DNA from: Hellea sp.
GTDB lineage: Bacteria; Pseudomonadota; Alphaproteobacteria; Caulobacterales; Maricaulaceae
Length of the DNA stretch: 64,000 nucleotides
Assembly (NCBI GenBank): GCA_028224375.1
Contig: JAOIVW010000003.1
Location: 62,001-126,000, forward strand
Reading direction: 5' to 3'
Part shown: piece by piece, positions 1 to 10,085 of the stretch
Layout of the letters: each line of letters begins with the position of its first letter
Numbering within the stretch: position 1 is the stretch's first letter
Notes under the pieces: generated by a model
Told to the model about the DNA's origin: nothing
Seen by the model: only the letters and a program-made list of their open reading frames with translations
Databases searched by the model: none
Position numbers and translations under genes: made by a program

Positions 1-14
1 TTAATACATCTCTG

Positions 15-407
15 ATGCTACCGATGCTGGTTCAGACCTTGATTATCTGCGCTTGGACATTTGTCTTAGGCGGCACCCGTTTTGTGGCAGCTAAATCCAG
101 AGAAGTTGATCTTCGAGAGGTTGCGAAGACACGTAGATGGCCCGGCAAACATGGTATTCGTAGTGATAGCTATGACAATCAATTCCAAATGCCGCAGCTT
201 TTTTATGTCGCCTGTATAGCTTTGACATTGTTGGGGGCCGTAACGCCTTTAGCTATTAAACTAGCCTGGGCCTTTGTTATCCTGCGTATCGTGCATATGA
301 TTTGGCATAATACTAAAAATGTCATCATCATTCGGTTTCTTATTTTTGCCAGTGCCGGCATTGTTGTAACGTGGATGCTTATCCTTGCTCTTATGGCAGC
401 GCTCTAA
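15..407 (+). CDS. MAPEG family membrane protein, possibly 5' truncated
   Basis: Small integral membrane protein of the MAPEG superfamily (glutathione/eicosanoid-type membrane fold). The 130 residues are mostly hydrophobic helices, roughly residues 4-24, 62-80, 83-100 and 106-128, with a polar, Arg/Lys-rich loop at about 27-50; both layout and length fit bacterial MAPEG proteins. The substrate cannot be read from the sequence. The frame stays open to the left window edge, with no stop between positions 3 and 14, so a few N-terminal residues may be missing and no ribosome binding site can be judged. The TAA stop overlaps the ATG of rsmB (TAATG), which indicates translational coupling. The family call is good; the physiological role is unknown. 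Confidence 0.8.
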   Translation: MLPMLVQTLIICAWTFVLGGTRFVAAKSREVDLREVAKTRRWPGKHGIRSDSYDNQFQMPQLFYVACIALTLLGAVTPLAIKLAWAFVILRIVHMIWHNTKNVIIIRFLIFASAGIVVTWMLILALMAAL

Positions 408-1702
408 TGCGCCTCGGAGGTCGCATTCAGGCGGCGGCAGAGGTTCTCGAAGACATTCTTGAGCGTAAAACGCCTGCCACGATGGCATTGCGCGATTGGG
501 GTAAGGCTCACCGTTTTGCAGGCTCTAAAGATCGCTCGGCGATTGGGAATTATGTCCATGATGCGCTGCGCTGTAAAAGCTCGCTCGCCTTTCGGATGGA
601 TAGCGAAATACCGCGTGCCTTAGCATTGGCCTCTGCCGTATTCATGGGGGGTAAGACGCCTCAGGAGCTTGTCGAAGCTTTTGACGGAGATAAGCATGCG
701 CCGTCTAAACTTAGCGATGAAGAGCTGGCAAAGCTTGGCGGCGCCATCAATCTGGACGGCGCGCCTGATTGGGTGAAAGCTGATGTTCCCGAATGGATTT
801 GGCCTGCCTTTGAAAATAACTTTGGCGAAGAGGCTGTGGCCGAGGGGCAGGCCTTGACAGCACGTCCTCCGCTGGACTTGCGTATTAATGCTATCAAGTC
901 TCACCCCGCGCGGGAGCTTGGAAAGCTTGAAGGCCAAGGCGCAAAACCCTGCGATATTTCGCCTGTGGGTTTGCGTATCAAAGCTCTAGCGGGCGACGGG
1001 CGTCTACCCAATATCCAAATTGAAGAAGGCTACCAAACGGGCGCGGTTGAAATCCAAGATGAAGGCTCTCAAATCGTAAGTTTGCTTGTTGATGCGCGTC
1101 CTGGCGAGAGGGTTCTAGATTATTGCGCGGGCGGGGGCGGGAAGTCTCTGGCGCTTGCAGCAGACATGCAAAACCAAGGCAGTGTATACGGCTTTGATAT
1201 CGACAAGCGCCGTCTCGCGCCGCTCTATCAACGTGCGCAACGGGCAGGGGCTGATATTATAGATGTCCGTCAACCGCCGTCTGAAGGCTTAAAAGACTTA
1301 GTTGGCAAGATGGACCGTGTTCTGATTGATGCGCCTTGTACAGGTGTCGGCACATGGCGGCGTAAACCTGATGCAAAATGGCGATTGAATGAAGACGCGC
1401 TTGTGCGCCGCAATAATGAGCAACGCTCTGTGCTGAATAGCGCTAAGGGCTTTGTGAAAAAGGGCGGGCTGATGTTCTATGTGACATGCTCCATGCTCGC
1501 TGAAGAAAACGAAGCGCAGGTTTACGCCTTTTTAGAAGATAATGATAATTTCACTCTGCTCTCGGCAGGTGAAGTTTGGGAAGAGAAATTCGGCGTAGAT
1601 GCGCCTAAGCCTTGGTCGGCAGATGGCTGCACACTGACACTGACCCCCGCATCGACAAATACAGACGGCTTCTTTTTTGCCGTTATGGAGAGACACGCAT
1701 GA
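407..1702 (+). CDS. rsmB: RsmB-like 16S rRNA (cytosine-C5) methyltransferase
   Basis: SAM-dependent RNA m5C methyltransferase of the RsmB/NOP2/Sun family. The N-terminal 130 residues are the NusB-like RNA-binding region; the C-terminal half is the Rossmann methyltransferase. SAM motif I reads [15 protein letters not shown], motif IV is [12 protein letters not shown] and motif VI is VTCSM. The two family cysteines are Cys311 (motif IV) and Cys361 (TCS, the nucleophile in this family). An in-frame GTG at 371 exists, but the ATG at 407 overlaps the preceding stop and gives 431 aa, the usual family length. The TGA overlaps the guaA ATG (ATGA). The exact target base (C967 in E. coli RsmB) is inferred from the family. 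Confidence 0.88.
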   Translation: MRLGGRIQAAAEVLEDILERKTPATMALRDWGKAHRFAGSKDRSAIGNYVHDALRCKSSLAFRMDSEIPRALALASAVFMGGKTPQELVEAFDGDKHAPSKLSDEELAKLGGAINLDGAPDWVKADVPEWIWPAFENNFGEEAVAEGQALTARPPLDLRINAIKSHPARELGKLEGQGAKPCDISPVGLRIKALAGDGRLPNIQIEEGYQTGAVEIQDEGSQIVSLLVDARPGERVLDYCAGGGGKSLALAADMQNQGSVYGFDIDKRRLAPLYQRAQRAGADIIDVRQPPSEGLKDLVGKMDRVLIDAPCTGVGTWRRKPDAKWRLNEDALVRRNNEQRSVLNSAKGFVKKGGLMFYVTCSMLAEENEAQVYAFLEDNDNFTLLSAGEVWEEKFGVDAPKPWSADGCTLTLTPASTNTDGFFFAVMERHA

Positions 1703-3255
1703 CAACAGATACGCAACACGAACAGCTGTTGATTATCGATTTTGGTTCACAGGTCACAAAGCTCATCGCAAGACGGGTAAGGGAGAGCGGGGTCTATTCC
1801 GAGGTTCACCCGTTTAACCGCGTTGATAAGTCCATGCTTGAAGCCTTTAATCCCAAAGCCATTATCTTATCGGGCGGCCCCAATAGCGTGACAGGCGTCG
1901 GAACACCGCGTGCGGATGAGCATGTATGGAAGATGGGCGTGCCAGTTCTCGGCATTTGTTACGGTCAGCAAACAATGTGCGAGCAGCTTGGCGGCTCCGT
2001 GGAAAGTTCTGATGATAAAGAATTTGGACGGGCAGATCTGGAAATTCTCGCGGATAATGAACTTTTTGAAGGTTTGGATAAGACAGAACGGGTCTGGATG
2101 TCTCACGGAGATCGCGTGAATGCAATTCCGCAAGGCTTTGAAATTATTGGAAAATCTAATCACGCGCCCTTTGCGGCGATAGCCGACTCAAAGCGAAAGT
2201 TTTACGGCGTTCAGTTCCATCCAGAGGTCGTTCATACGATCAATGGCGCTAAAATGCTCCATAACTTCACCCATAAAATCGCGGGTTTTAAAGGCGATTG
2301 GACGATGGCGGCCTTTAAAGGCGAAATGATTGCCGCGATAAAAGATCAAGTTGGCGACGGTAAAGTGATTTGCGGATTATCAGGCGGCGTTGACAGTTCT
2401 GTCGCGGCTGTTCTGATACACGAAGCCATAGGCGATCAACTGACCTGTGTTTATGTGGATACAGGCATGATGCGTAAGGGCGAAAGTGATCAGGTCGTAT
2501 CTCTGTTCAAAGAGCATTATGACATGAACCTTATCCATGTGGATGCAGGCGATGAGTTTTTAAATCTCCTTGAAGGCGTGTCAGACCCCGAGCGTAAACG
2601 TAAAATTATCGGCGGTACATTTATTGATATCTTTGAACGAGAAGCTAAAAAGGCTGGCGGGGCTAAATTCCTGGCCCAAGGCACGCTTTATCCCGATGTG
2701 ATTGAGTCGGTCAGCTTTGACGGTGGCCCGTCTGTGACCATCAAATCCCACCATAATGTTGGGGGATTGCCTGACCGTATGGATATGGAATTGGTTGAGC
2801 CTCTGCGCGAACTCTTTAAGGACGAAGTCCGCGCTCTAGGCCAAGAACTTGGATTGCATAAAGATTTTGTCGAACGTCATCCTTTCCCAGGGCCAGGGCT
2901 CGCCATTCGCTGTCCTGGTGCCATCAGTAAAGACCGTCTCGATATCCTTCGTGAAGCCGACGCTATATATCTGGATCAAATCAGAAAGCACAATCTTTAC
3001 AATGAGATATGGCAAGCCTTTGCTGTTATCCTGCCTGTTCAAACCGTCGGCGTAATGGGCGATGAACGGACCTATGAGAATGTTCTGGCGCTGCGGGCAG
3101 TGACATCCACGGACGGTATGACAGCTGATTACTATCCTTACAGTCATGAGTTTTTGGGAGAAACGGCCACACGCATTATCAACGAAGTGCGCGGCGTGAA
3201 CCGTGTCGTTTATGATGTGACCTCAAAACCGCCCGGAACGATTGAGTGGGAATAA
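1699..3255 (+). CDS. guaA: GMP synthase (glutamine-hydrolysing)
   Basis: Converts XMP, glutamine and ATP to GMP, the last step of guanine nucleotide synthesis in the cytosol. The 518 residues show an N-terminal class I glutamine amidotransferase domain (nucleophile in GICYGQQ, His-Glu in QFHPEV), then the ATP pyrophosphatase P-loop GLSGGVDSS, and a C-terminal dimerisation domain ending KPPGTIEWE, as in characterised GuaA proteins. An upstream extension in frame (from 1612) lies inside rsmB; the ATG at 1699 overlaps the rsmB TGA and places [18 protein letters not shown] at the N-terminus as expected. Likely cotranscribed with rsmB and the downstream GST gene, which follows after 9 bp. Confidence 0.97.
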   Translation: MTTDTQHEQLLIIDFGSQVTKLIARRVRESGVYSEVHPFNRVDKSMLEAFNPKAIILSGGPNSVTGVGTPRADEHVWKMGVPVLGICYGQQTMCEQLGGSVESSDDKEFGRADLEILADNELFEGLDKTERVWMSHGDRVNAIPQGFEIIGKSNHAPFAAIADSKRKFYGVQFHPEVVHTINGAKMLHNFTHKIAGFKGDWTMAAFKGEMIAAIKDQVGDGKVICGLSGGVDSSVAAVLIHEAIGDQLTCVYVDTGMMRKGESDQVVSLFKEHYDMNLIHVDAGDEFLNLLEGVSDPERKRKIIGGTFIDIFEREAKKAGGAKFLAQGTLYPDVIESVSFDGGPSVTIKSHHNVGGLPDRMDMELVEPLRELFKDEVRALGQELGLHKDFVERHPFPGPGLAIRCPGAISKDRLDILREADAIYLDQIRKHNLYNEIWQAFAVILPVQTVGVMGDERTYENVLALRAVTSTDGMTADYYPYSHEFLGETATRIINEVRGVNRVVYDVTSKPPGTIEWE

Positions 3256-3264
3256 ACTGACCTC

Positions 3265-3870
3265 ATGAAACTCATATGCCATCCAATTTCGCCTTATGCC
3301 CGCAAAGCCATGATATTGGCGCGTTTGCATGGCATCGAGCTTGAAGAAGTACAGCCTGAGAAAGATGGCGCGAATGGCTATGTTGCAGGTGACAATCCGC
3401 TAGGGAAAATCCCGGCCTTAGAGTGGCAACCCAGTCAATACCTCTTCGATAGCCCCGTTATTTGCCAATATCTCGACAGTCTCGGCAAAGAACCCATTCT
3501 GCCTGCAGACGGTCACACAAAGTTTTTGAACCTTTGGCAACATGCCCTTGGGGATGGCTTGGCGGATGCCGTTTATAATTACCGCTATGAGATTGTGCGT
3601 CCGCCAGATTTGCACTGGAATGAGATGATAAAGCGCCACGAGACAGCTATTATCCGCAGTGTCGAGACTCTGGAGAAAATCTGTGAGTGGATTGGCGGGC
3701 CGTGGACCTATGGCAACTTGGCCATCATCACAGCGCTTGATTACGCGAGCTATCGTGCTGCGCATTTAAATTGGCAAGAGAGTGCCCCCAAGCTGGCAAA
3801 ATGGCATTCCGGCTTTAAAGCAGATCCTCATTATCAGTCGACCTATGGCTATCCGGACGAGACATCATGA
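3265..3870 (+). CDS. Glutathione S-transferase family protein
   Basis: 201-aa cytosolic GST-fold protein. The N-terminal thioredoxin-like domain begins MKLICHPISPYARKAM, and the cis-proline and glutathione-binding stretch are visible as GKIPALEW followed by DSPVICQYLDS; residues 85-200 form the helical C-terminal domain. The first-strand Ser/Tyr positions resemble bacterial beta/zeta-like GSTs, but the substrate is not predictable. The gene lies 9 bp after guaA and overlaps the next gene by 4 bp (ATGA), so it is part of the rsmB-guaA transcription unit. The family is sure; its biochemical activity (conjugation, peroxidase or chaperone-like) is open. Confidence 0.85.
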   Translation: MKLICHPISPYARKAMILARLHGIELEEVQPEKDGANGYVAGDNPLGKIPALEWQPSQYLFDSPVICQYLDSLGKEPILPADGHTKFLNLWQHALGDGLADAVYNYRYEIVRPPDLHWNEMIKRHETAIIRSVETLEKICEWIGGPWTYGNLAIITALDYASYRAAHLNWQESAPKLAKWHSGFKADPHYQSTYGYPDETS

Positions 3871-4952
3871 AATTGATAAGCCGTGTTTTGAAGGCCTTTG
3901 GGCTTTTTCTTATTCTAGGTGCATTAGCGTTCTATTTTTGGCCTGAAAAAACATATGAGCCTTATCAGGTATCTCCTGAATATCAGGCGCAAGTTGATGC
4001 TTTTTATCTACCCGACATGCCGCCCGACTGGACATGGAACACTTTCGAAGCCGCTGACGGAACGAAACTCCGTTGGGGCGAGACGGGCAATAGCGCTGCG
4101 GCTAAAGCCACGCTCATCATGGTGCCAGGTTATACGGCGACCATGAGTATGTATCCTGAGCATGTCGATATATTGGCACGTAGAGGATATCACGTTGTCG
4201 GTATCGATATGCGCGGGCAGGGCGGCTCAGAGCGTCACCGCGCAAGTCAGCCTGAAAAATTATGGGTTGATGATTTCAAAGACTACTCAGATGATTTAGC
4301 GGCTTTTATCAAAACATTGCCGCGTAAAGAAGGCCAGCCTGTTATAGCTATGGCGATTTCTTTTGGCGGTCATGTCGGGGTTCGCATGGCAGGCGATCAT
4401 CCCGGTTTGGTCGACGGCTTATTCCTCATGGCCCCGGCGATCGAACCCAAAGCAGGGGAAATGTCTTTTTCGCAAGCTAAAAACCTCATGAATTGGGCGC
4501 GCCGTTTGGGGAAATCAAAAAACTATCTGCAAGGCAATGACAACTGGAAGCCCTTCCAAGAGGATATTTCAATCGCGAATATAGATTTATGCTCATCTAA
4601 TCCCAACCGCCTGCCCAATAGGGATGTGGTTTTCACGCGTAATCCGGCTGAACGTGTTGGCGGTGTTACGGCACAATGGGGCGCTGAATTTTTCGAGAGT
4701 AGCGAATATATACGCCGTGACGGTTATCTCGAGAACATTGACGTCCCTGTCACAATTATTTCCGCTGAAGTCGATTATTTTGTCGTCACGGATGTTAATC
4801 AAGCTGCTTGTGATAGCCGCTTCCCTGATTGCCAGCGACTGGATTTGAAAGGGGCAGGGCATTGCCTGCTCCAAGAGTCAGATGAACTGTTGGGCGAGAT
4901 GTTTGAGAGTTTGGATGCGCTGCTAGAGCGCATAAAGTCTACTTCAGGCTAG
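3867..4952 (+). CDS. Alpha/beta hydrolase, lysophospholipase-like, membrane anchored
   Basis: 361-aa serine hydrolase of the alpha/beta fold. Residues 7-25 form a hydrophobic N-terminal segment (signal anchor), so the catalytic domain probably faces the periplasm. The oxyanion region VPGYTATMSMYP and the motif GIDMRGQGGS are typical of monoglyceride lipase/lysophospholipase-like enzymes. The nucleophile elbow is AMAISFGGH (Ser165, with Ala in place of the first Gly); Asp in ISAEVDYF and His in GAGHCLLQ complete the triad. It is translationally coupled to the GST gene (ATGA). Its 3' end overlaps the convergent helicase gene by 14 bp. Substrate unknown. Confidence 0.82.
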   Translation: MKLISRVLKAFGLFLILGALAFYFWPEKTYEPYQVSPEYQAQVDAFYLPDMPPDWTWNTFEAADGTKLRWGETGNSAAAKATLIMVPGYTATMSMYPEHVDILARRGYHVVGIDMRGQGGSERHRASQPEKLWVDDFKDYSDDLAAFIKTLPRKEGQPVIAMAISFGGHVGVRMAGDHPGLVDGLFLMAPAIEPKAGEMSFSQAKNLMNWARRLGKSKNYLQGNDNWKPFQEDISIANIDLCSSNPNRLPNRDVVFTRNPAERVGGVTAQWGAEFFESSEYIRRDGYLENIDVPVTIISAEVDYFVVTDVNQAACDSRFPDCQRLDLKGAGHCLLQESDELLGEMFESLDALLERIKSTSG

Positions 4953-6600
4953 AGTCGAAAAAGGCCGGCATGCTATCGCCAAAGCCTTCTACGGTGTTTT
5001 CCTTCAAACCATTACGGTCGCGGCCTTTGCCCTTGCCAGAACGTTTATTGTCTGAGCGATTATTCTCGGATTTTTTATTCTCAGGGCGTTTGTTTTTATT
5101 TTGGTTCTGATTGCGATTATCAGACCGCGGAGCTCTTTCGCGGCGCGGTTTAGACTCTTTGGCTTCAGGCTTTGTATCCTGAACGTCCGACTCTTTAGGC
5201 TTGCGTTTTGGCGCGGCGCGGCGGGAGGATGCCTTTTTAGGCTTTTCCTCAACTGCTGGTGTTTCCTCTGTTGTGGTTTCACGGGGAGGACGGCTTGAAC
5301 GCGACTCTGAGCTTTGACGACGTCCGCCGCGATTTCTGTCACGATTATTTCCGCGCCCGCGCCCCTTTTTGTCATCACGACCACCTCGGCGTTTAGCGCC
5401 GCCTTTGGGGAAATCTTCAAGGCCAGGAATTTCAACTTCTTCTATGGAGTCGACATTGATGAGGTTGAGAATTTCGGCGTAATTCTTCTCGTCCAACCGC
5501 GCGACCAGCATGATGGTATCGCCTTTGCGGCCCGCACGGCCTGTCCGGCCAATCCTGTGGACATAGTCCTCAGAATGATTTGGCACATCATAATTGAAGA
5601 CATGACTGACAGAGGGAACATCGAGGCCGCGAGCCGCAACATCACTGGCGACCAGTATTTTGACCTCGCCGCTCTTAAATTTATCAAGTGTCTGAGTACG
5701 CAGCGATTGCGCTAAGTCGCCATGAATAGGCGCAGAGGAAATGCCGTGAACGGATAATGACTTGGCAACAATATCGACGTCTTTTTTGCGGTTGCAAAAG
5801 ACAATGCCGTTATCAACCTCATTATTTTCAATCAACCAACGCAAAGCGGCTCTCTTTTGCTTTGAGTCTGAGGATGGCATGCGCACAATTTTTTGCGTGA
5901 CCGTTTTGGCCGTCATATTTTTCCGCGCAATCTGAATAGAGACAGGTTGATGCAAGAATTGATCGACGAGACGTTTAATCTCACTTGGCATAGTGGCTGA
6001 GAAGAAAAGCACCTGACGCGTAAATGGCGTCATCTCAAAGATACGTTCAATATCGGGAATAAAACCCATATCGAGCATACGGTCCGCTTCATCAACGACG
6101 AGGGTCTGAACGCCCGTCATAAGAATTTTGCCGCGTTCAAATTGATCGAGAAGCCGTCCTGGGGTGGCAATAAGAATATCCACGCCGCGCATGAGTTTTT
6201 TATCTTGTTCAGCAAAGCTGACGCCGCCAATTAAGAGCGCCATTTCAAGCTTTAGATATTTGCCATATTGCTCAACATTCTCTGCCACTTGCGCCGCAAG
6301 TTCTCGCGTGGGGCATACAATCAAGCAGCGCGGCATACGCGCTCGCGCGCGGCCTGAGGCGAGCTTATGCATGGTCGGAAGGGTGAAGGCGCCCGTCTTA
6401 CCTGTGCCTGTCTGAGCGATGCCTAAGACATCACGCTGTTGCAGCGCGGCAGGAATGGCTTTGGCCTGGATAGGAGTCGGCGTTACATAGCCCATATCGT
6501 CTAGGGCTTTAAGAATTTTAGGGTCGAGCCCAAGCTCATTGAATTTTACATCAACAGGGGCATCTGCCGCAATTTCTTCGGTCTGAATATCGGAACTCAA
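4939..6600 (-). CDS. DEAD-box ATP-dependent RNA helicase, RhlE-like
   Basis: 553-aa RNA helicase. All core motifs are present in order: Q motif (FNELGLDPKILKAL ... PTPIQ), Walker A AQTGTGKT, PTRELA, Walker B VVDEADRMLDMGF, SAT, and motif VI HRIGRTGRAGR. From about residue 385 the chain becomes a long, low-complexity, Lys/Arg/Asn-rich tail (GGRDDKKGRGRGNNRDRNRG and similar), an RNA-binding extension common in RhlE/RhlB relatives. The role is RNA remodelling, for example ribosome assembly or mRNA decay; the exact paralogue is not decidable from the core alone. Convergent with the hydrolase gene with a 14-bp overlap; upstream of it lies a 144-bp spacer toward the divergent lipoprotein gene. Confidence 0.92.
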   Translation of the reverse strand: MSSDIQTEEIAADAPVDVKFNELGLDPKILKALDDMGYVTPTPIQAKAIPAALQQRDVLGIAQTGTGKTGAFTLPTMHKLASGRARARMPRCLIVCPTRELAAQVAENVEQYGKYLKLEMALLIGGVSFAEQDKKLMRGVDILIATPGRLLDQFERGKILMTGVQTLVVDEADRMLDMGFIPDIERIFEMTPFTRQVLFFSATMPSEIKRLVDQFLHQPVSIQIARKNMTAKTVTQKIVRMPSSDSKQKRAALRWLIENNEVDNGIVFCNRKKDVDIVAKSLSVHGISSAPIHGDLAQSLRTQTLDKFKSGEVKILVASDVAARGLDVPSVSHVFNYDVPNHSEDYVHRIGRTGRAGRKGDTIMLVARLDEKNYAEILNLINVDSIEEVEIPGLEDFPKGGAKRRGGRDDKKGRGRGNNRDRNRGGRRQSSESRSSRPPRETTTEETPAVEEKPKKASSRRAAPKRKPKESDVQDTKPEAKESKPRRERAPRSDNRNQNQNKNKRPENKKSENNRSDNKRSGKGKGRDRNGLKENTVEGFGDSMPAFFDSSLK

Positions 6601-6744
6601 ATGAGGTCAACTTTTTAATAAATAGCGTTGGACATTCCCCCGCTTTAAGCGCCGCAACATAGTCATAGGTTAACAAAGGTCAAGGTTACAGATGTAAGTG
6701 CGTTATCGTAACGATTTCGTAAGCTTTTCTGCTATTGTTGGCCC

Positions 6745-7224
6745 ATGATTCGATGGCTTTCAATATTAGGTGTATTAGGCATTGCCGCCTGTGTGCCGAC
6801 ACAAGGTGCAGGCTATCCAAATTACCCTGCCTACACACCTACGCCGGGACAGGGCCAATATGTCAGGCCTGAATATTTAAACCCGACACCGACGCCTCTT
6901 ATACCGCCTGTGGATGCTTGCCGCTCACAACTTTATCGCGGCTTGGTTGGCCGTCATGAAGGCGCGATATATATCGCCGGGCTTCCAGGACGAAAGCGTA
7001 TTTTGAAACCAGCTTTTCTAGAAGATTTTGATGACGGATACATCGAAGGTATAGATCCTCAGCCGCCATTTCTTGAAGTTCGCGATTATTTGCCGGATCA
7101 GGTACTCTACGCGCCGTCTATCCGAACGGTTACAGACCGTATTGATCTAGGTCCGGTCGATGAAGGTCGCCTGACGATTGAGCTGGACCGCGAAGGCTAT
7201 ATTCAAGAAATCGTCTGCCGTTAA
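6745..7224 (+). CDS. Lipoprotein with peptidase inhibitor I78-like domain
   Basis: 159-aa predicted outer-membrane/periplasmic lipoprotein. The signal peptide ends in the lipobox GIAAC (Cys16), followed by a Pro/Tyr-rich linker to about residue 50. The C-terminal part starts DACRSQLYRGLVGRHEG and ends LTIELDREGYIQEIVCR, the pattern of the I78 peptidase inhibitor family (Cys at start and end, the LVG motif, and a final beta strand with Val-Cys). The family contains elastase-type inhibitors and many uncharacterised cell-envelope proteins. A 13-bp inverted repeat (CGTTA-TCG-TAACG, 6701-6713) lies 32 bp upstream and could be regulatory. Convergent with the next gene, 4 bp apart. Confidence 0.7.
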   Translation: MIRWLSILGVLGIAACVPTQGAGYPNYPAYTPTPGQGQYVRPEYLNPTPTPLIPPVDACRSQLYRGLVGRHEGAIYIAGLPGRKRILKPAFLEDFDDGYIEGIDPQPPFLEVRDYLPDQVLYAPSIRTVTDRIDLGPVDEGRLTIELDREGYIQEIVCR

Positions 7225-7228
7225 ATCT

Positions 7229-8056
7229 TTACGCACTCGCCGAATAGCTTCGGTTATCAAAACTGTCCTGAGGCGGGTTCGCAAGCAATTTCATGAGCTT
7301 AATCTCTGACTCATGGGTTTCGAGTTGCTTACAAGCCGGGCGAATTTTTTTCCTAAACCGCGGTGTCATCAGAGTTCCATAGGTAGCAATAATCTGTTCA
7401 GTGGCTAACTTGCGCGAAAGCAATATCATACAGGTAGAGAACGCCAAACTATTGTTGATTATACGGCGGTTTACAGGCGGGGAGCCGTCTTCTGAAGAAA
7501 AATATTCCTGGACGGTTTCGGGTATGGCGGCCAAGGTGAAGCCTTGCCGCATATAACAGGCTGTCGCTAACGTCAAAATTCTCGACTCGACCGGCGTAAC
7601 TGTTCGCTCAGGATTAAAGTTCATCAACTTAATCTCGGCCAGCTTTAAAATAACCCGTGCTGCAAAATATCCTGGCACCTCACATTGACGCGGATCGTAA
7701 TAAATGACCGGACGGCCATATCCATCAACGTAATAAGGTTCTTTACCCGCCATATTCCAATGTTGGGCAAATTCCATGTGTTTGTTATTATGAGGCTTGT
7801 TTGTTTGAGGCGCAATTTGAACAGACCAATCATCAAGGCCGCAATCCGCTTTTATGTGGCCAAAATTATCCTGCGCCCAGTCAAAAATAGTGCGGGTTTC
7901 GTCGTCCTGCCATTTTAACATAAAAAGTTGTTCGGGTTTATGAAGAGGAGAGGGAACTTTTGGTTTTCTGGGTGGGCCATAGCTTTTCATCAACCACGAC
8001 ATAATACCAAATTGGAGGAGGGCGTCGTCTTCACGCATAAACCGGCTTATCAACAT
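7229..8056 (-). CDS. Uncharacterised 275-aa protein
   Basis: I do not recognise a family. The 275-aa product is soluble-looking, with no signal peptide or membrane segment. The N-terminal third is Trp- and His-rich (MLKWQDDETRTIFDWAQDNF, then HMEFAQHWNMAGKEPYYVDG), followed by YGRPVIYYDPRQ and an alpha-helical second half with TPVESRILTLATACYMRQGF and a basic segment near residues 225-245. YYDPR plus helices rich in Arg and His could suggest a metallo-site, but this is not supported by a known motif. It stands alone between the I78 lipoprotein and the ABC-F gene; alternative start ATGs lie at residues 7, 19 and 23. Codon usage looks like its neighbours. Confidence 0.7.
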   Translation of the reverse strand: MLISRFMREDDALLQFGIMSWLMKSYGPPRKPKVPSPLHKPEQLFMLKWQDDETRTIFDWAQDNFGHIKADCGLDDWSVQIAPQTNKPHNNKHMEFAQHWNMAGKEPYYVDGYGRPVIYYDPRQCEVPGYFAARVILKLAEIKLMNFNPERTVTPVESRILTLATACYMRQGFTLAAIPETVQEYFSSEDGSPPVNRRIINNSLAFSTCMILLSRKLATEQIIATYGTLMTPRFRKKIRPACKQLETHESEIKLMKLLANPPQDSFDNRSYSASA

Positions 8057-8106
8057 AGCGTCATCTCACTATTGGTGGCTCAGCCCTTCCACCGTTATCA
8101 TCACAT

Positions 8107-9996
8107 CTAAAAGAGACTTTCTGCATGTTTGGCGGATTCGTATCTTTCGATAGCGTCCAGCCATTCCATTTCAAGCGCCTCAATCAGTCGTAACAACTCT
8201 ACTCTTTTTTGGCCGAGTTTCACAGCCTTATCGGGGTTTGTGGTAAAGATGTTGCTAACAGAAAGCTCTTTTTCGATAATAGGGATGCGTTTTTTTGCTT
8301 TTGCAATTTGAGACTCTAAGTCTTCATATTTTTTCTTAAGCGGGGCGATACGTTTGCGGGCTTCGGCAGCGTCCCTACGGGACTGTTTGCGCGCATCGGC
8401 TTCGCCTGTATTTTGCTTGCGCTCGGAACGGTCTTTCTCCAGCTGTAAGGCGCGGTAATCCTCTAAAGACCCGTCATAGGTCGTGACAGTCCCTTTATCG
8501 ACGAGCCAGAGACGATCAACCACGGCTTCAAGTAAATTCCTATCATGAGAGATAATCAGAACAGCGCCCTCATAGGCATTAAGTGATTTTATCAATTCTG
8601 CACGGCTATCAATGTCCAGATGGTTCGCAGGTTCATCCAACACTAGCAAATGGGGCTTATGAAATCCGACGAGTGAGAATAAAAGCCGTGCTTTTTCCCC
8701 GCCTGATAAATCACCGGCTGGCGTTTCTGCGTTTTTTACCCCAAGACCAAATTGTGCCAATCTTGACCGTCTTTGAGCCTCAGTCGCGTCAGGCATTAGC
8801 TCAAGAATATGGTCATAGGCCGAGGCGAGCGGGTTAAGCGCGTCAATCTGGTGCTGGGCAAAATAGCCAATACGTAATTTCTTATGGCGTTTTATAAAGC
8901 CCTCTTGCGGCGAGAGCTCGCCCATAACCGCTTTGGCAAAGGTAGATTTTCCTTCGCCGTTTTTGCCTAAAATTCCAATGCGGTCATCAGGGTCAATGCG
9001 TTGATTTAGCTTCCGCAGGACAGTGACATCCTCTGTGTAGCCCAATTTTACATCATCAAAACGGATGATAGGCGGGCTTAGTGAACGCTCAGGACCAGGA
9101 AGGTCAATCGGCGCAATGGGATCGCTGATAATCGTGGCGACAGGCTGCATTTTCTCTAGCCGCTTCACGCGTGATTGGGCTTGTTTGGCTTTGCTGGCTT
9201 TGGCCCGATTTCGGATGACAAAGGCTTCAAGCCGGCGGCGCTCATCCTCTTGCTTCGCGAGAAGGGTCATATTTAGCCGGTTTTGCTCAGCGAGTGTCGC
9301 CTCAAAGCGGTCATATCCGCCTGTATAGCTAAAGAGTTTGCCATCCCGCAGATGGGCAATGTGAGTTACGGCTTTGTTGAGAAAGTCTCTGTCATGTGAC
9401 ACAATCAGCGCCGTACCAGCGTAAGTACGGATATGGGCTTCGAGCCAAACAGCGCCTTCAATATCCAAATAATTTGTAGGTTCATCCAGCAATAGCATAT
9501 CGGGTTTGGCAAATAACATCGCGGCGAGGGCGACTCTCATCCGCCAGCCGCCTGAAAAGTCAGAGCAGGGACGCTGCTGATCTTCGCCTGAAAACCCAAG
9601 CCCCGATAAAATAGACCCCGCGCGCGCTTCGGCGCTATAGGCGTCAATATCGGCTAAGCGCGTATGTATACCGGCAATGCGTAGCGGGTCTTTGGCTGTC
9701 TCCGCTTCCGCCAAAAGGGATGAGCGTTCTCTGTCTGCCGCCAATACAGTCGTCATGAGACTTTGCGGACCGCTTGGAACCTCTTGATCAACTGCGCCTA
9801 AGCGCATGTTTTTACGTAAATTTATCTCGCCATCATCCGGAGATATATCACCTTTGATGAGCCTGAAGAGTGTAGACTTGCCGGTTCCGTTTCGCCCGAC
9901 GAGCCCGACTTTATGGCCTTGCGATATTGCCAAAGTGGCTTGGGTAAAGAGCGGACGGCCCTCAATACGATATGTTAAATCATTGATATGAAGCAC
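8107..9996 (-). CDS. ABC-F family ATPase, YheS/Uup-like
   Basis: 629-aa duplicated ABC ATPase without membrane domains, of the ribosome-associated ABC-F type. Two nucleotide-binding domains are visible: Walker A GRNGTGKST and GKNGEGKST, signatures FSGGWRMR and LSGGEKARL, and Walker B LLLDEPTNYLD and LVLDEPANHLD. The inter-domain P-site linker is present at about residues 235-285 (RRLEAFVIRNRAKASKAKQA), and a C-terminal coiled coil follows from about residue 535. Length and the coiled coil match YheS/Uup-like housekeeping translation factors rather than resistance proteins. Divergent from ndk, with 89 bp between the two start codons. Confidence 0.9.
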   Translation of the reverse strand: MLHINDLTYRIEGRPLFTQATLAISQGHKVGLVGRNGTGKSTLFRLIKGDISPDDGEINLRKNMRLGAVDQEVPSGPQSLMTTVLAADRERSSLLAEAETAKDPLRIAGIHTRLADIDAYSAEARAGSILSGLGFSGEDQQRPCSDFSGGWRMRVALAAMLFAKPDMLLLDEPTNYLDIEGAVWLEAHIRTYAGTALIVSHDRDFLNKAVTHIAHLRDGKLFSYTGGYDRFEATLAEQNRLNMTLLAKQEDERRRLEAFVIRNRAKASKAKQAQSRVKRLEKMQPVATIISDPIAPIDLPGPERSLSPPIIRFDDVKLGYTEDVTVLRKLNQRIDPDDRIGILGKNGEGKSTFAKAVMGELSPQEGFIKRHKKLRIGYFAQHQIDALNPLASAYDHILELMPDATEAQRRSRLAQFGLGVKNAETPAGDLSGGEKARLLFSLVGFHKPHLLVLDEPANHLDIDSRAELIKSLNAYEGAVLIISHDRNLLEAVVDRLWLVDKGTVTTYDGSLEDYRALQLEKDRSERKQNTGEADARKQSRRDAAEARKRIAPLKKKYEDLESQIAKAKKRIPIIEKELSVSNIFTTNPDKAVKLGQKRVELLRLIEALEMEWLDAIERYESAKHAESLF

Positions 9997-10085
9997 GGAT
10001 GCTGACTAACAGTCCTTTACATATAGTCAATCCGCCGTTATCGGGTGCGCAAATTAGACTCAACTGCCACTAACAGGAGCTTTCC

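Noticed and set aside
371-406. Upstream GTG start for rsmB
   Set aside because: It lies inside the MAPEG gene with no SD; the ATG at 407 forms a TAATG junction and fits family length.
5004-5435. Long reading frame inside the helicase gene tail in another frame
   Set aside because: It is a by-product of the Lys/Arg-rich repeats of the helicase tail; no SD and no known domain.
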